Part shown: positions 9,379-17,566 of the stretch, piece by piece | How positions within the stretch are numbered: the stretch's first letter is position 1 | Layout of the letters: the number at the start of each line of letters is the position of its first letter | Source: Gammaproteobacteria bacterium | GTDB lineage: Bacteria > Pseudomonadota > Gammaproteobacteria > Steroidobacterales > GCA-2729495 | Length of the DNA stretch: 64,000 bases | Reading direction: 5' to 3' | Assembly (NCBI GenBank): GCA_028285245.1 | Contig: JANQPY010000016.1 | Span: 186,001 to 250,000, forward strand | Program-made: the position numbers and the translations under genes | The notes under the pieces: model-generated | The model's input: the letters and a program-made list of their open reading frames with translations, nothing else | What the model was told of the DNA's origin: nothing | Database searches by the model: none

Positions 9379-9915
9379 TTAGCGCTTGCGGCCGCAGTAG
9401 CGCTGCCGTATCGCTGGTGCCGGTTCCGCAACGTAGCCATGCGCGTAGGCAACGGTGTCGAGCTTATCTGCAAAGGTTTGCGGTAACTCATTCTCGTCCA
9501 GCAGGTAGTCCGCACGCCGCGGTCGGCCGAAGCGCTCGTTACCGGTGGCGAACGTATCGATGATAAGCAGCCCGTCTGGTAACAGGCTGTCGCCGAGCTT
9601 GGGCAAAAGCGGCCGATGCAGGTAATTGGTCATCACCACACCGTGGAATCGGCCTGGCGCCACCGTCCAGTCGCCAGCTTCGATATCAGCGCAGATAACC
9701 CGACAGCCCTCGGCGTCCTCGAGGTCTTTGACGCGGCCTGTGTCTCTATCGACCGCGGTAACGCGATAGCCGGCCGCCAGCAGCCAACGGCTATGCCGGC
9801 CGCTCCCACAGGCAAGATCGAGGATGTGGCCCCTGCGCGCGATCAGTGCCGCGTAACGGGTGACCCATGGCGACGGATCCTGAGTGTGCCTGGATTTCGC
9901 ATGTGTATCGCTCAT
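9379..9915 (-). CDS. Class I SAM-dependent methyltransferase
   Basis: A 178-residue protein with the Rossmann methyltransferase motif I ILDLACGSGRHSRWL, an acidic motif II VTAVDRD, CADIEAG for the adenine-contacting acidic residue, and the post-motif strand FHGVVMTNYLHRPLLP. It resembles small TehB/Methyltransf_25-type enzymes that begin with a DPSPWVTR segment before the SAM domain. The acceptor substrate is unknown. It converges on the c-di-GMP gene and stands apart from the orphan fimT upstream, so there is no informative operon. Confidence 0.85.
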   Translation of the reverse strand: MSDTHAKSRHTQDPSPWVTRYAALIARRGHILDLACGSGRHSRWLLAAGYRVTAVDRDTGRVKDLEDAEGCRVICADIEAGDWTVAPGRFHGVVMTNYLHRPLLPKLGDSLLPDGLLIIDTFATGNERFGRPRRADYLLDENELPQTFADKLDTVAYAHGYVAEPAPAIRQRYCGRKR

Positions 9916-10093
9916 GCACCCATGATGCCAGTTGCGTCCCGCTGCACTTCCCGGCCATGAATTCGTTGCAGGGTATCCACGTGCATCGGGGGCAGACCCC
10001 AGTCATCGTCAATTGGCCCCAGACGGTAGTGCGGGCGGCCGGGCTGCGCGAGTCGCCGGGCTGCTTGCTGCGAGCGCGGTTTGTTGCCGCCGT

Positions 10094-10651
10094 CTACTCG
10101 GGACAGCTGGGGGGCTGGCCGTTGGCGAGCGCAGACTCAAGCTGCGGTTTGCCGGCAGCGTTCACAACCAGCAGCCGGGCGGCCCCGGCGCCGCGTCCGT
10201 CGCAGATTGCGAACGTCCCGTTGGCTACAGACAGGCTGTTGACCATGACCTGACCGTTGGCGCGGTAGGCCAGGAACTGTTCAAACTCCGCCGACCGGAT
10301 CGTTACCCCCGGAGCCGGGCGGCCAACGGCGACCAGGTCCCCCTCTGCGGGGGCTGCCAGCGCGCCGGTCGGATCGACGAAGGCAAGCCAGCCAGACTCC
10401 CATCCGGATGCTGTGCAGGAGTTTCCATTGTCACTGGGGCACATCGATACGGATTGATTACGCGTGATCGCCGTGCTGCGTGACAGATGCAGCCCAGCAA
10501 CCAGCTCGTTGATGGCGGATGCTCGTCGCTGGTCGCCCACGACGTCGCTGATGCCGGGGACTGCCAGCGAAACGGCCAGGCCGGCCACGGCAGCGACCGT
10601 AATTGCCTCGATGAGCGTATAGCCGCGTTGCGGCCGCGCGTCCTGCGCCAT
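10094..10651 (-). CDS. fimT: Orphan GspH/FimT-family type IV pseudopilin
   Basis: Minor-pilin-like protein of 185 residues. The prepilin leader ends RGYTLIEAITVAAVAGLAVS, where processing after G leaves tyrosine, followed by the conserved +5 glutamate and a hydrophobic helix. The C-terminal body is GspH/FimT-like, with LSRSTAITRNQSVSMCPSD, SGWESGWLAFVD and a C-terminal FAICDGRGAGAARLLVVNAAGK. It would be inserted in the inner membrane and join pilus initiation or type II secretion pseudopilus complexes. It stands alone, 16 kb from the main pilin clusters, with a divergent unknown gene beside it. Confidence 0.88.
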   Translation of the reverse strand: MAQDARPQRGYTLIEAITVAAVAGLAVSLAVPGISDVVGDQRRASAINELVAGLHLSRSTAITRNQSVSMCPSDNGNSCTASGWESGWLAFVDPTGALAAPAEGDLVAVGRPAPGVTIRSAEFEQFLAYRANGQVMVNSLSVANGTFAICDGRGAGAARLLVVNAAGKPQLESALANGQPPSCPE

Positions 10652-10795
10652 GATCCGGAATCCTCGCGAGTCTCACTGTCACAGAAGATTAGGTAAAGTG
10701 AGTGCCGGCAGCGTTGACGCAGTTCACAGACGCACGGGCGTGGCGTTGCCGGCGGGCATAGTAGGTTGGTGCCGCGTTGCTTGGAGTTGATGCTG

Positions 10796-11527
10796 ATGGC
10801 CGAATCATCGGACGACGGGTCCCGGAAAGGGCCCGACACAGGGCCCGAAACGGGTTCCAGAACGGGTTTTACCGGCTTGCAGGTCGCAATGATCTGTTTG
10901 GCCGTTTGTGTAGTGGCGATCGGCGCCACCTTGTGGGTGCTCCGCAGCTGGTTGTTCCCGGGGCCGTTCGACGCTGTGGATTTGTCGGCGCGTGAGGAGC
11001 AGGTTCTCGACGACAAGCTCAATCGCCTGGCGCAAGTGGCTGGTGCAGATCTTCAGGCAGGCACAGCAGGACGCGGTAGCGGGCAGAGTGATCAGGAGTG
11101 GTTGCGCCCGGCGCCTTACGTCGAGGCAGACGGAAGCCGGGAGGTGTCGTTCTCGGAGCGTGAACTGAACGGGCTGATAGCGCGCGATGCACGACTTGCT
11201 GAGCGCCTGGTAGTCGACCTTGCGGATGACCTCGCCAGTGCGCGTGCGCTGATTCCACTAGATCCTGATTTTCCCCTGCTCGGTGGCCGCACGTTGCGGG
11301 TTAACGCGGGTCTTGAGATTGCATTTTCCGGAAAGCGCCCGGCTATCCGGCTGCGCGGCGTCAGCCTGATGGGCGTGCCGGTGCCCAATGCGTGGCTGGG
11401 TAACTTGAAAAACGTCGACCTGGTTGCGGAGTTCGGCGGCAACCCGGGCTTTTGGCAGAGCTTTGCTGCGGGCATTGAGGACTTGCGCATTGCCGACGGG
11501 GAGCTGCAGATTCGTCTGCGGGAGTAG
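10796..11527 (+). CDS. Single-pass membrane protein of unknown function
   Basis: About 243 residues from ATG 10796, chosen because TTGGAG sits 9 bases before it; ATG 10790 is also in frame but too close. The N-terminal 27 residues are hydrophilic with Gly/Thr/Pro repeats (DTGPETGSRTG), then one transmembrane helix (VAMICLAVCVVAIGATLWVL). The rest is probably periplasmic: SFSERELNGLIARDARLAERLVVDLADDL, then a beta-rich C-terminus (VNAGLEIAFSGKRPAIRLRG, IEDLRIADGELQIRL). I do not recognise a named family. It lies between divergent fimT and a convergent MFS gene. Confidence 0.7.
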   Translation: MAESSDDGSRKGPDTGPETGSRTGFTGLQVAMICLAVCVVAIGATLWVLRSWLFPGPFDAVDLSAREEQVLDDKLNRLAQVAGADLQAGTAGRGSGQSDQEWLRPAPYVEADGSREVSFSERELNGLIARDARLAERLVVDLADDLASARALIPLDPDFPLLGGRTLRVNAGLEIAFSGKRPAIRLRGVSLMGVPVPNAWLGNLKNVDLVAEFGGNPGFWQSFAAGIEDLRIADGELQIRLRE

Positions 11528-11535
11528 TCGACGGG

Positions 11536-12867
11536 TCAGTCGGCCAGTTGCGCGCGCGAGCGCCGGAATGCGCCTAACCCCCACCATAAGGCCACCGCCG
11601 CGAGCGGCCCCGACAAACCGGCGACGATAGCTATCGAATAACGCACGGCCGTCTCATCGGCGAACACAAAGTCAGTGATTGCAGCCGTGAGCAACGGCCC
11701 ACCGCCGATACCAATCAGATTAATCAGAAACAGGTAAATGGCCGATACCTGGGCGCGCAGATTGTTGGGTGTAATGAGCTGCAAAGCCGCCGCCGCAGCT
11801 CCGAAGCCTAAGCTGGCGAAAAAGAACAGGGGCGCATACAAAGCGATAGCCAATGCGGCGCTGGGCATCAACGGAGCAAGCACGGCCCAGGGCGTCAGGC
11901 CGATTCCGCAAATGATCCCGACTCGCAGCGTGGCATCACTGTAGCCTCGCGCCTCGAGCCGGTCGGCGAGCCAGCCGCCACTCACAATGCCGGCGCTGCC
12001 AAAAGTCAGAATGACGAGGCCCAGGGCGTAGCCCGCTTCGCTTGCCGTCAGGCCATAGGTTCTGCCGAGAAAGCTGGGCGCCCAGATCACGACCGCGTTA
12101 AACACTAGCGCCAGCAGCGAGTAACCCACGAAGTGTCCGGCGTAGGCTCGCCCCCCGGCGCGCAGCTGCGCATACAGGTCAGTTAGCGTGGGCGCCGCGG
12201 CAAGGGTGTCCCGCTGCCTGCCGCGCCGCGGCGGTTCTCGCAGGCTCCACGTCCACACGGCCAGCAGCAGACCGGGTACCCCAACCACAAAGAACGTCAG
12301 CTGCCATGGGCGCACGGTGCCGACGATCGGCAGTGAAATAGCCGGCGCGCTGCTGACCATTTCGATGACCGCCGCGCCAATGATGAACGCCATGCCCGTA
12401 CCAAAATAGACGCCGGCTGAGTAAACCCCAAGGGCCCGGCCGAGCCGCGCCGGCGGAAAGCTATCTGCAATCATGGAAAACGCGGCCGGGGAGAGTGCCG
12501 CTTCGCCAACGCCGACGCCGATGCGCGCTGCCAGCAGTTGCCAATAGGAGCGTGCCAGTCCGCTTGCGGCGGTCATCAGTGACCACACAAAGACGCCAAT
12601 GCTGATGATCCAGCGGCGGCTGTAGCGATCCGCGAGGCGAGCGATGGGGATACCCATGATGGTGTAGAAAATCGCGAAGGCGAATCCCGATAGGAGACCG
12701 ATCTGCGTGTCGCTGAGCGCAAGATCTTGCTTTAGCGGTTCAACCATCAGCGCGATGACATACCGGTCGATGAACGACAGCGTGTAGGCCACCATCAGCA
12801 CGGCAACCATGTACCAGGCACTGGCCGGTCGGGGGTAGCTTGCCCCTTCCATGTTGCTATTTGTCAT
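11536..12867 (-). CDS. MFS transporter, spinster-like
   Basis: A 443-residue, about 12-helix transporter of the major facilitator superfamily. The N-terminal helix carries AYTLSFIDRYVIALMVEPLK, and the loop between helices 2 and 3 has the MFS signature GIPIARLADRYSRRW. IGVGVGEAALSPAAFSMIAD and GRALGVYSAGVYFG are typical of the spinster-like group common in sphingomonads and marine proteobacteria. The substrate cannot be inferred, and neighbours give no pathway clue. It is convergent with the upstream membrane-protein gene, with only 8 bases between them. Confidence 0.88.
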   Translation of the reverse strand: MTNSNMEGASYPRPASAWYMVAVLMVAYTLSFIDRYVIALMVEPLKQDLALSDTQIGLLSGFAFAIFYTIMGIPIARLADRYSRRWIISIGVFVWSLMTAASGLARSYWQLLAARIGVGVGEAALSPAAFSMIADSFPPARLGRALGVYSAGVYFGTGMAFIIGAAVIEMVSSAPAISLPIVGTVRPWQLTFFVVGVPGLLLAVWTWSLREPPRRGRQRDTLAAAPTLTDLYAQLRAGGRAYAGHFVGYSLLALVFNAVVIWAPSFLGRTYGLTASEAGYALGLVILTFGSAGIVSGGWLADRLEARGYSDATLRVGIICGIGLTPWAVLAPLMPSAALAIALYAPLFFFASLGFGAAAAALQLITPNNLRAQVSAIYLFLINLIGIGGGPLLTAAITDFVFADETAVRYSIAIVAGLSGPLAAVALWWGLGAFRRSRAQLAD

Positions 12868-12925
12868 TGGATTGCCGGATCAGTAGCTGGCAGGCATGCA
12901 GCGCAGACTGATCACCGAGTGCTGC

Positions 12926-13633
12926 CTAAGGCGCGTCTGACGTGCCGAGGACTTGCTCCAGCGTCGCAACCCGCCGGAGCTTTACGTGCTCATCACTGGC
13001 GTTGCCCCAGACGATATCCCCGTTCTCGTTGCGGTATCGGCCGAGGAACCAGAATTCATCCGCGGAGATAACTACCTCGTCATCCGCCGTCATGACGCCG
13101 CCGCCGGGCATGGGTCGCTGGCACACGCCAATGGGCCCGCTAACCGATGCGCCGCCCGGGTCGGGTTTCAATAGAAAATCGCAGCCCGGATCCCAATCGA
13201 AGTCCGCCAGCGTCAGAGCGGCCAGCCGTGCCGGTGCTTCGTGCGCGTTGCGAAAGGCGAGCCGGTCCTTGAAGTTGAGCTCGCGTTCCCGAACGCTGTT
13301 CGTAGCCGGATCCCGAAAGAACTGCAGCACACCGTTGCGCACAACCAGCTCTGGATTCGTCGAACCATCAATGCTCGACTGCTGGTAAACCGTGTAGCCG
13401 GTAATGTTGGGCATGTTCACTGGCACGAAGAGCTGATGCATGGTGCGGTGCCTTTCGCTGACCGGCACGTTGTCGGCCTCTTCGGAGCGGGTTTGATGGC
13501 GATTGTCATAAGCGCCGCGAACTGCCGTCTGCACGAAGCTGAGTGTCTGATCCAGCGCCGAAATCTCGGGTTGGGCGGCGGCCGATGACACGACGGCGAT
13601 TAGCAAACAGGCGAAGCCCTGACCTCTGAACAT
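12926..13633 (-). CDS. CpcT/CpeT-family secreted protein
   Basis: A 235-residue protein with a signal peptide (LLIAVVSSAAA then QPE). The body fits the CpeT/CpcT (DUF1001) family: GAYDNRHQTR at the start of the fold, HQLFVPVNMP, YQQSSIDG, FKDRLAFRNAHEAP, and GCDFLLKPDPG with the later CQRPMPGG. In cyanobacteria this family attaches bilins to phycobiliproteins. No phycobiliprotein gene is seen here and the protein appears exported, so chromophore lyase activity should not be assumed. Non-phototrophic proteobacteria carry homologues of unknown role. It lies just downstream of the divergent photolyase-like gene's promoter region. Confidence 0.82.
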   Translation of the reverse strand: MFRGQGFACLLIAVVSSAAAQPEISALDQTLSFVQTAVRGAYDNRHQTRSEEADNVPVSERHRTMHQLFVPVNMPNITGYTVYQQSSIDGSTNPELVVRNGVLQFFRDPATNSVRERELNFKDRLAFRNAHEAPARLAALTLADFDWDPGCDFLLKPDPGGASVSGPIGVCQRPMPGGGVMTADDEVVISADEFWFLGRYRNENGDIVWGNASDEHVKLRRVATLEQVLGTSDAP

Positions 13634-13832
13634 CGCGATAGATCCCGGGTGGCGAAGCTAGGCGCGGATTATAGGTTGCTCGCTCCTGCAGGGCCTGCGG
13701 GTGCCGGCGGGGCTCGGAAGCGCGTTACTGCATAGGAAAGCCGCAGCCCGGATTGCCGCGGCGCAGCGGCCAAAATCCACGCAGGGCACTGGTGGCGAAT
13801 ACTTAAGCAATTCTGCTGTCAAACAGGGTCCC

Positions 13833-15359
13833 GTGAGCGATACAACCGCAACCCGCCGGGTTTTTCTGATGCTGGGCAATCAGCTTCTGCCCGTGGCGCG
13901 CCTGCGCCCCTGGCAGTCCGCGCTGTTTTTCCTGGCCGAGGACTATGCAACCTGCCGGCAGCGCCCGTATCACAAGCACAAACTTGTATTTACGCTGGCG
14001 GCAATGCGAGCGCACGCAGATCTGCTGCGCCGGGAAGGGTTCTCCGTAGAGTACATGCCGCTGGGCGAGGCCAATAACAGGCTGTCGTTTACCGACAAAC
14101 TTCGCCACTTGTTGAGTCGCACCGGCTTTCGCGAGCTGGTTCACTTTGAAATAGAGGACCGCGCCATCGAACGCCGCGTGGCCGCTTTTGCCGCTCGCTA
14201 CGGGATCGAGCGCATCGTCGTACCGACGCCCATGTTCATGACGGGCCGCGAGGAGTTTCAAGCCTGGCTGTCGTCAGTTGATTCTCCGCGCGTGACCGAT
14301 TTCTATCGTTACCAGCGGCGGCGGCATCATCTGCTCGTTGATGAACGTGGCCGTCCCCTTGGCGGCCGCTGGAACCTGCCTGCGGGCAATCGGTCCGCTC
14401 TGCCGGCCAGCATGCCGGTGCCGGAAGTCACGCGTCCCCGGCATGGCCGCTACGTGCGCATCGTCAGCGAGGTGGTGGACCAGTACTTCCCGGACAACCC
14501 CGGTCAAACCAGTGACTTCTGGTTACCAACAACGCGTGCTCAGGCAGTCGATTGGCTAAAGGACTTCCTCGAGCAACGCTTCTGTCAGTTCGATCGCTAT
14601 CAGGATGCCCTGTCCGTGCGTTCTGACGTTGTGTTTCACAGCACCTTGTCTCCCTTGATGAACGTCGGTCTGCTCACGCCCTCAGAGGTCATTTCCCGCG
14701 CGGTGACATTTGCCAACGACGAGCGCATTGCACTCCCCGGCGTAGAGAGCTTTGTGCGGCAGATTGCTGGCTGGCGCGAATTCTCGCGCGGCATCTATCA
14801 CGCCCGCGGCCGCAAGATGACTACGAGCAATTTCTTTGGTCATGAACGTCGGCTCAGCAACGACTGGTATCGGGGCACTACGGGCATTGATCCGCTCGAT
14901 CACGTCATCGCAAAAGTGAACCGTCTGGGCTGGGCGCATCACATGGAGCGGCAGGCGGTGGTCGGCAACCTGATGTTGCTTTGCGAGATCGCGCCAGGCG
15001 ATGCCTACCGTTGGTTCTTCAGTCACTTCGTTGATTCCAGCCACTGGGCAACGGCTCCCAACGTATACGGCCTCGCGCTCTTCGCTGATGGCGGCACATT
15101 CACTGACCATCCCTACATTTGCGGCTCCAACTATTTGCTGAAGATGGGCGACTATGAACGTGGGCCGTGGACGGAAATCGTCGATGGCTTGTTCTGGCGA
15201 TTTGTAGAGCGGCATCGGGCGTGGATCATGCAGACGCCGGGTCTCGCTGAGCTAAACGACGGCTACGCCAGGCTGCCAACGCACCGCCGCCGCCGGCTGA
15301 TACTTAAGGCGGAGGGCTTCCTGGCGGAGAAAACGGAGCTCGCGCAGGAAGTCGCGTAG
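13833..15359 (+). CDS. Cryptochrome/photolyase (FeS-BCP/PhrB-related) lacking the cluster cysteines
   Basis: Related to the deoxyribodipyrimidine photolyase-related group (prokaryotic (6-4) photolyases). It should bind FAD, and perhaps a ribolumazine, for light-driven repair or signalling. From GTG 13833 it has 508 residues; CAGGG precedes that start, and ATG 13869 is an alternative. Group marks are VFLMLGNQLLP, YHKHKLVFTLAAMR, SPLMNVGLLTP, WREFSRGIYHA, FFGHERRLSNDWYRG, GWAHHMERQAVVGN and NVYGLALFADGG. In the PhrB type, a cysteine lies in the GNFxLL segment and three more follow the YxxSGxY segment. Here those positions read GNLMLLCEI and ICGSNYLLKMGDYERGPW, so the CxxC pair and the last cysteine are absent. 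The cluster is therefore presumably missing. Confidence 0.88.
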   Translation: MSDTTATRRVFLMLGNQLLPVARLRPWQSALFFLAEDYATCRQRPYHKHKLVFTLAAMRAHADLLRREGFSVEYMPLGEANNRLSFTDKLRHLLSRTGFRELVHFEIEDRAIERRVAAFAARYGIERIVVPTPMFMTGREEFQAWLSSVDSPRVTDFYRYQRRRHHLLVDERGRPLGGRWNLPAGNRSALPASMPVPEVTRPRHGRYVRIVSEVVDQYFPDNPGQTSDFWLPTTRAQAVDWLKDFLEQRFCQFDRYQDALSVRSDVVFHSTLSPLMNVGLLTPSEVISRAVTFANDERIALPGVESFVRQIAGWREFSRGIYHARGRKMTTSNFFGHERRLSNDWYRGTTGIDPLDHVIAKVNRLGWAHHMERQAVVGNLMLLCEIAPGDAYRWFFSHFVDSSHWATAPNVYGLALFADGGTFTDHPYICGSNYLLKMGDYERGPWTEIVDGLFWRFVERHRAWIMQTPGLAELNDGYARLPTHRRRRLILKAEGFLAEKTELAQEVA

Positions 15360-15501
15360 AGATTTTGCCGGCTGGTTCGGGCATCCGGGCATGGGCACGG
15401 AAGCCGTTCTCGCAAACGTATGAGTCAGACGTGTCGTTCGACACACCGTCGCGGTTATAGTCGACACGTTTGTCGGCAATGGCCCGCGAGGCCGCGACTG
15501 A

Positions 15502-16278
15502 ATGTTTCCAATCCGCGATGAGAATCCGCATTTTCTGCGTCCGTATGTCACCGGCACCCTGATTGCAATCAATGTCGCGGTCTGGCTCCTGGTGCAGCGC
15601 GTCGGGCTTGACCCGGCCATGTCGGCGGCAGTGTGCAAGTTCGGGTTGATTCCCGGCGAGGTGACCCGTGCGGCAAACCCAGGCACCCTGGTCCCGCTGA
15701 GTGCGCAGATCAACTGCGTGCTGAGCGGGACGGCGGCGCTACACACTTTCTTTACGTCGATGTTTATGCATGGCGGTTGGCTTCACTTGCTGGCTAATGT
15801 GTGGTTTCTGTGGATCTTCGGTAACAATGTTGAAGATTCGATGGGGCACTTAAGGTTTCTGGTCTTTTACCTCCTGTGTGGCTGTGCGGCTGCACTGTTG
15901 CATGTGTGGTCCAGTCCCGCATCAGTCGCGCCAATGCTTGGCGCATCAGGTGCCATTGGCGGCGTCATGGGTGCCTACGTGGTTCTGTACCCGCGTGTGA
16001 AAGTGCATTTGCTGATTTTTCTGGTGGTGTTCATCACCACGATTTCGATACCGGCTGTTTGGGTGGGTGCCTACTGGCTGGCGATTCAGCTGATCGGCGG
16101 GTTTGGCACCCTGGGCAGGACCGGCGGTGGTATCGCCTTCTGGGCGCACATTGGCGGGTTTCTTGCCGGCATGGCACTCGTGTTCTTGTTCCGGGATGCA
16201 GACATGGTGGCGCGTCACCCTTATGCGGGTTGGCGGCGCAAAGTAGCCGTTCGCCCTGGTGGTGCTGATGACCACTGA
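15502..16278 (+). CDS. Rhomboid-family intramembrane serine protease
   Basis: A 258-residue multi-pass membrane protein of the rhomboid S54 family. The serine motif is GASGAIGG (Ser149) and the catalytic histidine is in AHIGGF (His216). The N-terminal part has HTFFTSMFMHGGWLHLLANVWFLWIFGNNVED, the conserved L1-loop/TM2 region, here read as two adjoining stretches. It cleaves substrates within the bilayer; the substrate is unknown. It overlaps the start of alr by about 11 bases, which suggests a shared transcript, although the two functions are not obviously linked. Confidence 0.93.
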   Translation: MFPIRDENPHFLRPYVTGTLIAINVAVWLLVQRVGLDPAMSAAVCKFGLIPGEVTRAANPGTLVPLSAQINCVLSGTAALHTFFTSMFMHGGWLHLLANVWFLWIFGNNVEDSMGHLRFLVFYLLCGCAAALLHVWSSPASVAPMLGASGAIGGVMGAYVVLYPRVKVHLLIFLVVFITTISIPAVWVGAYWLAIQLIGGFGTLGRTGGGIAFWAHIGGFLAGMALVFLFRDADMVARHPYAGWRRKVAVRPGGADDH

Positions 16279-17383
16279 GGAGCGCGCAAGTCTTGCGGTT
16301 GTCGACGCCGCCGAGGTCGAAATCGATCTCGCGGCCATCGCCAGCAATTACGGCTCGATCAAAGACCGGCATCCAGAAAAATCCTGCGGCGCCGTGGTCA
16401 AGGCCGACGGTTACGGCCTCGGCTTGCGGCCGATTATGCAGACCCTGCTGGCGGCCGGGTGCCGCGATTTTTTCGTGGCAACGACCGCGGAGGGTGAGGC
16501 CGCCCGCGCCATTGACTCCGCCGCGACGATCTTTGTGCTCAACGGTCCCGCTCAAGGCAGTGTTGAGCGCCTGCGCCATGCGCATCTCACGCCCGTCATC
16601 AACTCGCTGGCTCAGCTTGAGCTCTGGCGCGCAACGGGGTCGGGAGACTGTGCGCTGCATGTGGACACCGGCATGAGTCGGCTCGGCCTGGACATCGCGG
16701 ATTGCGAGGCACTCGCAGCAGATCCTGGCCGCCTGCGGCAGTTGCCGGTGACATTGCTTATGACGCATCTGGCCTGCGCGGATGACCCGCAACATCCGCT
16801 CAGCGCGGATCAGCTCAAGCGCTTCAGCGCGTTGCGGTCTGCTCTGCCAGATATGCGCTGCAGTATTGGCAACTCGGCAGGTTGCCTGCTCGGGGCTGCG
16901 TACAGCGGCGATTTGTTGCGGCCCGGTATCGCACTGTACGGCGGAAACCCGCTCCTGAGTGGCCCAAACCCGTTATCCCCGGTAGTCCGGCTCAGAGCAC
17001 GTATTCTGCAAACGAGAGAGGTTCCGGCTGGTACTCCCGTCAGCTACGGAGCGACTTTCGTCACCCAGGAGCCCGCGCTCCTGGCAACCGTTGCGATCGG
17101 CTATGCCGATGGCTACCCAAGATCACTGGGAAATTGCGCCAGCGCAGTCGTCGCCGGCGAGCGCGTGCCGGTGGTCGGGCGCGTCACCATGGATACGCTG
17201 GTGGTCGATGTAACGCGCCTGGGGTCGCCCGGTGCGCGCGAAGCGCGGTGGGCAACACTGATTGGCGATGGCGTCACCCTCGATGAGGTGGCCACGCTTG
17301 CCGGCACGATCAGCTACGAGATTTTGACCGGACTCGGTCGCAGGCTAACGCGCCGCTACCTGCCAGCCAAGACGTCGGCTTAG
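16268..17383 (+). CDS. alr: Alanine racemase
   Basis: PLP enzyme that makes D-alanine for peptidoglycan. From ATG 16268 it has 371 residues. The PLP lysine is Lys45 in AVVKADGYGLG; most family members read KADAYGHG, so this motif is altered at two positions, but the lysine and tyrosine are kept. Other marks are HVDTGMSRLGL, LMTHLACAD, the phosphate-binding SIGNSAGCL, LRPGIALYGGNP, SYGATF, VAIGYADGYPR (the second catalytic tyrosine is expected in this region) and GRVTMDTLVVDVT. A GTG three codons earlier (16259) is possible. The start lies inside the rhomboid gene end. Confidence 0.94.
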   Translation: MTTEERASLAVVDAAEVEIDLAAIASNYGSIKDRHPEKSCGAVVKADGYGLGLRPIMQTLLAAGCRDFFVATTAEGEAARAIDSAATIFVLNGPAQGSVERLRHAHLTPVINSLAQLELWRATGSGDCALHVDTGMSRLGLDIADCEALAADPGRLRQLPVTLLMTHLACADDPQHPLSADQLKRFSALRSALPDMRCSIGNSAGCLLGAAYSGDLLRPGIALYGGNPLLSGPNPLSPVVRLRARILQTREVPAGTPVSYGATFVTQEPALLATVAIGYADGYPRSLGNCASAVVAGERVPVVGRVTMDTLVVDVTRLGSPGAREARWATLIGDGVTLDEVATLAGTISYEILTGLGRRLTRRYLPAKTSA

Positions 17384-17426
17384 ACGCGGACAGACGCGCA
17401 GGCTGGTTGCAGCCTGAGGCGTTCGG

Positions 17427-17432
17427 TAGAAT
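17427..17432 (+). promoter_or_regulatory. Putative -10 box of tRNA-Pro
   Basis: TAGAAT lies 12 bases upstream of the tRNA 5' end. I do not find a good -35 at 16-18 bases. Confidence 0.35.
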
Positions 17433-17444
17433 CAGCACCTCGGT

Positions 17445-17521
17445 CGGGCTGTGGCGCAGTCTGGTAGCGCATCTGTCTCGGGGTCAGAGGGTCGCAAGTT
17501 CGAATCTTGCCAGCCCGACCA
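17445..17521 (+). tRNA. tRNA-Pro (anticodon CGG)
   Basis: The 77 bases fold as a cloverleaf: acceptor CGGGCTG pairs with CAGCCCG, the D-arm is GCGC/GCGC, the T-arm is GCAAG-TTCGAAT-CTTGC, and CCA is encoded. The anticodon loop CTCGGGG places CGG at positions 34-36, reading CCG. The bottom pair of the anticodon stem is a T-T mismatch. The layout matches bacterial proline tRNAs. Confidence 0.93.
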
Positions 17522-17566
17522 ATCCTTCTTCTCTGGCTTCGCCCCAGCTGGCGGGCATGTTAAGCG

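Noticed and set aside
10766..10795. Upstream extension of the unknown membrane protein from GTG 10766
   Set aside because: ATG 10796 has TTGGAG at a good distance, and the added residues are not conserved-looking.
13500..17400. Photoreceptor or light-response operon made of CpeT, photolyase and rhomboid genes
   Set aside because: Orientations differ, the gaps exceed 100 bases between the first three genes, and no opsin or bilin gene is present. I keep them as independent genes.
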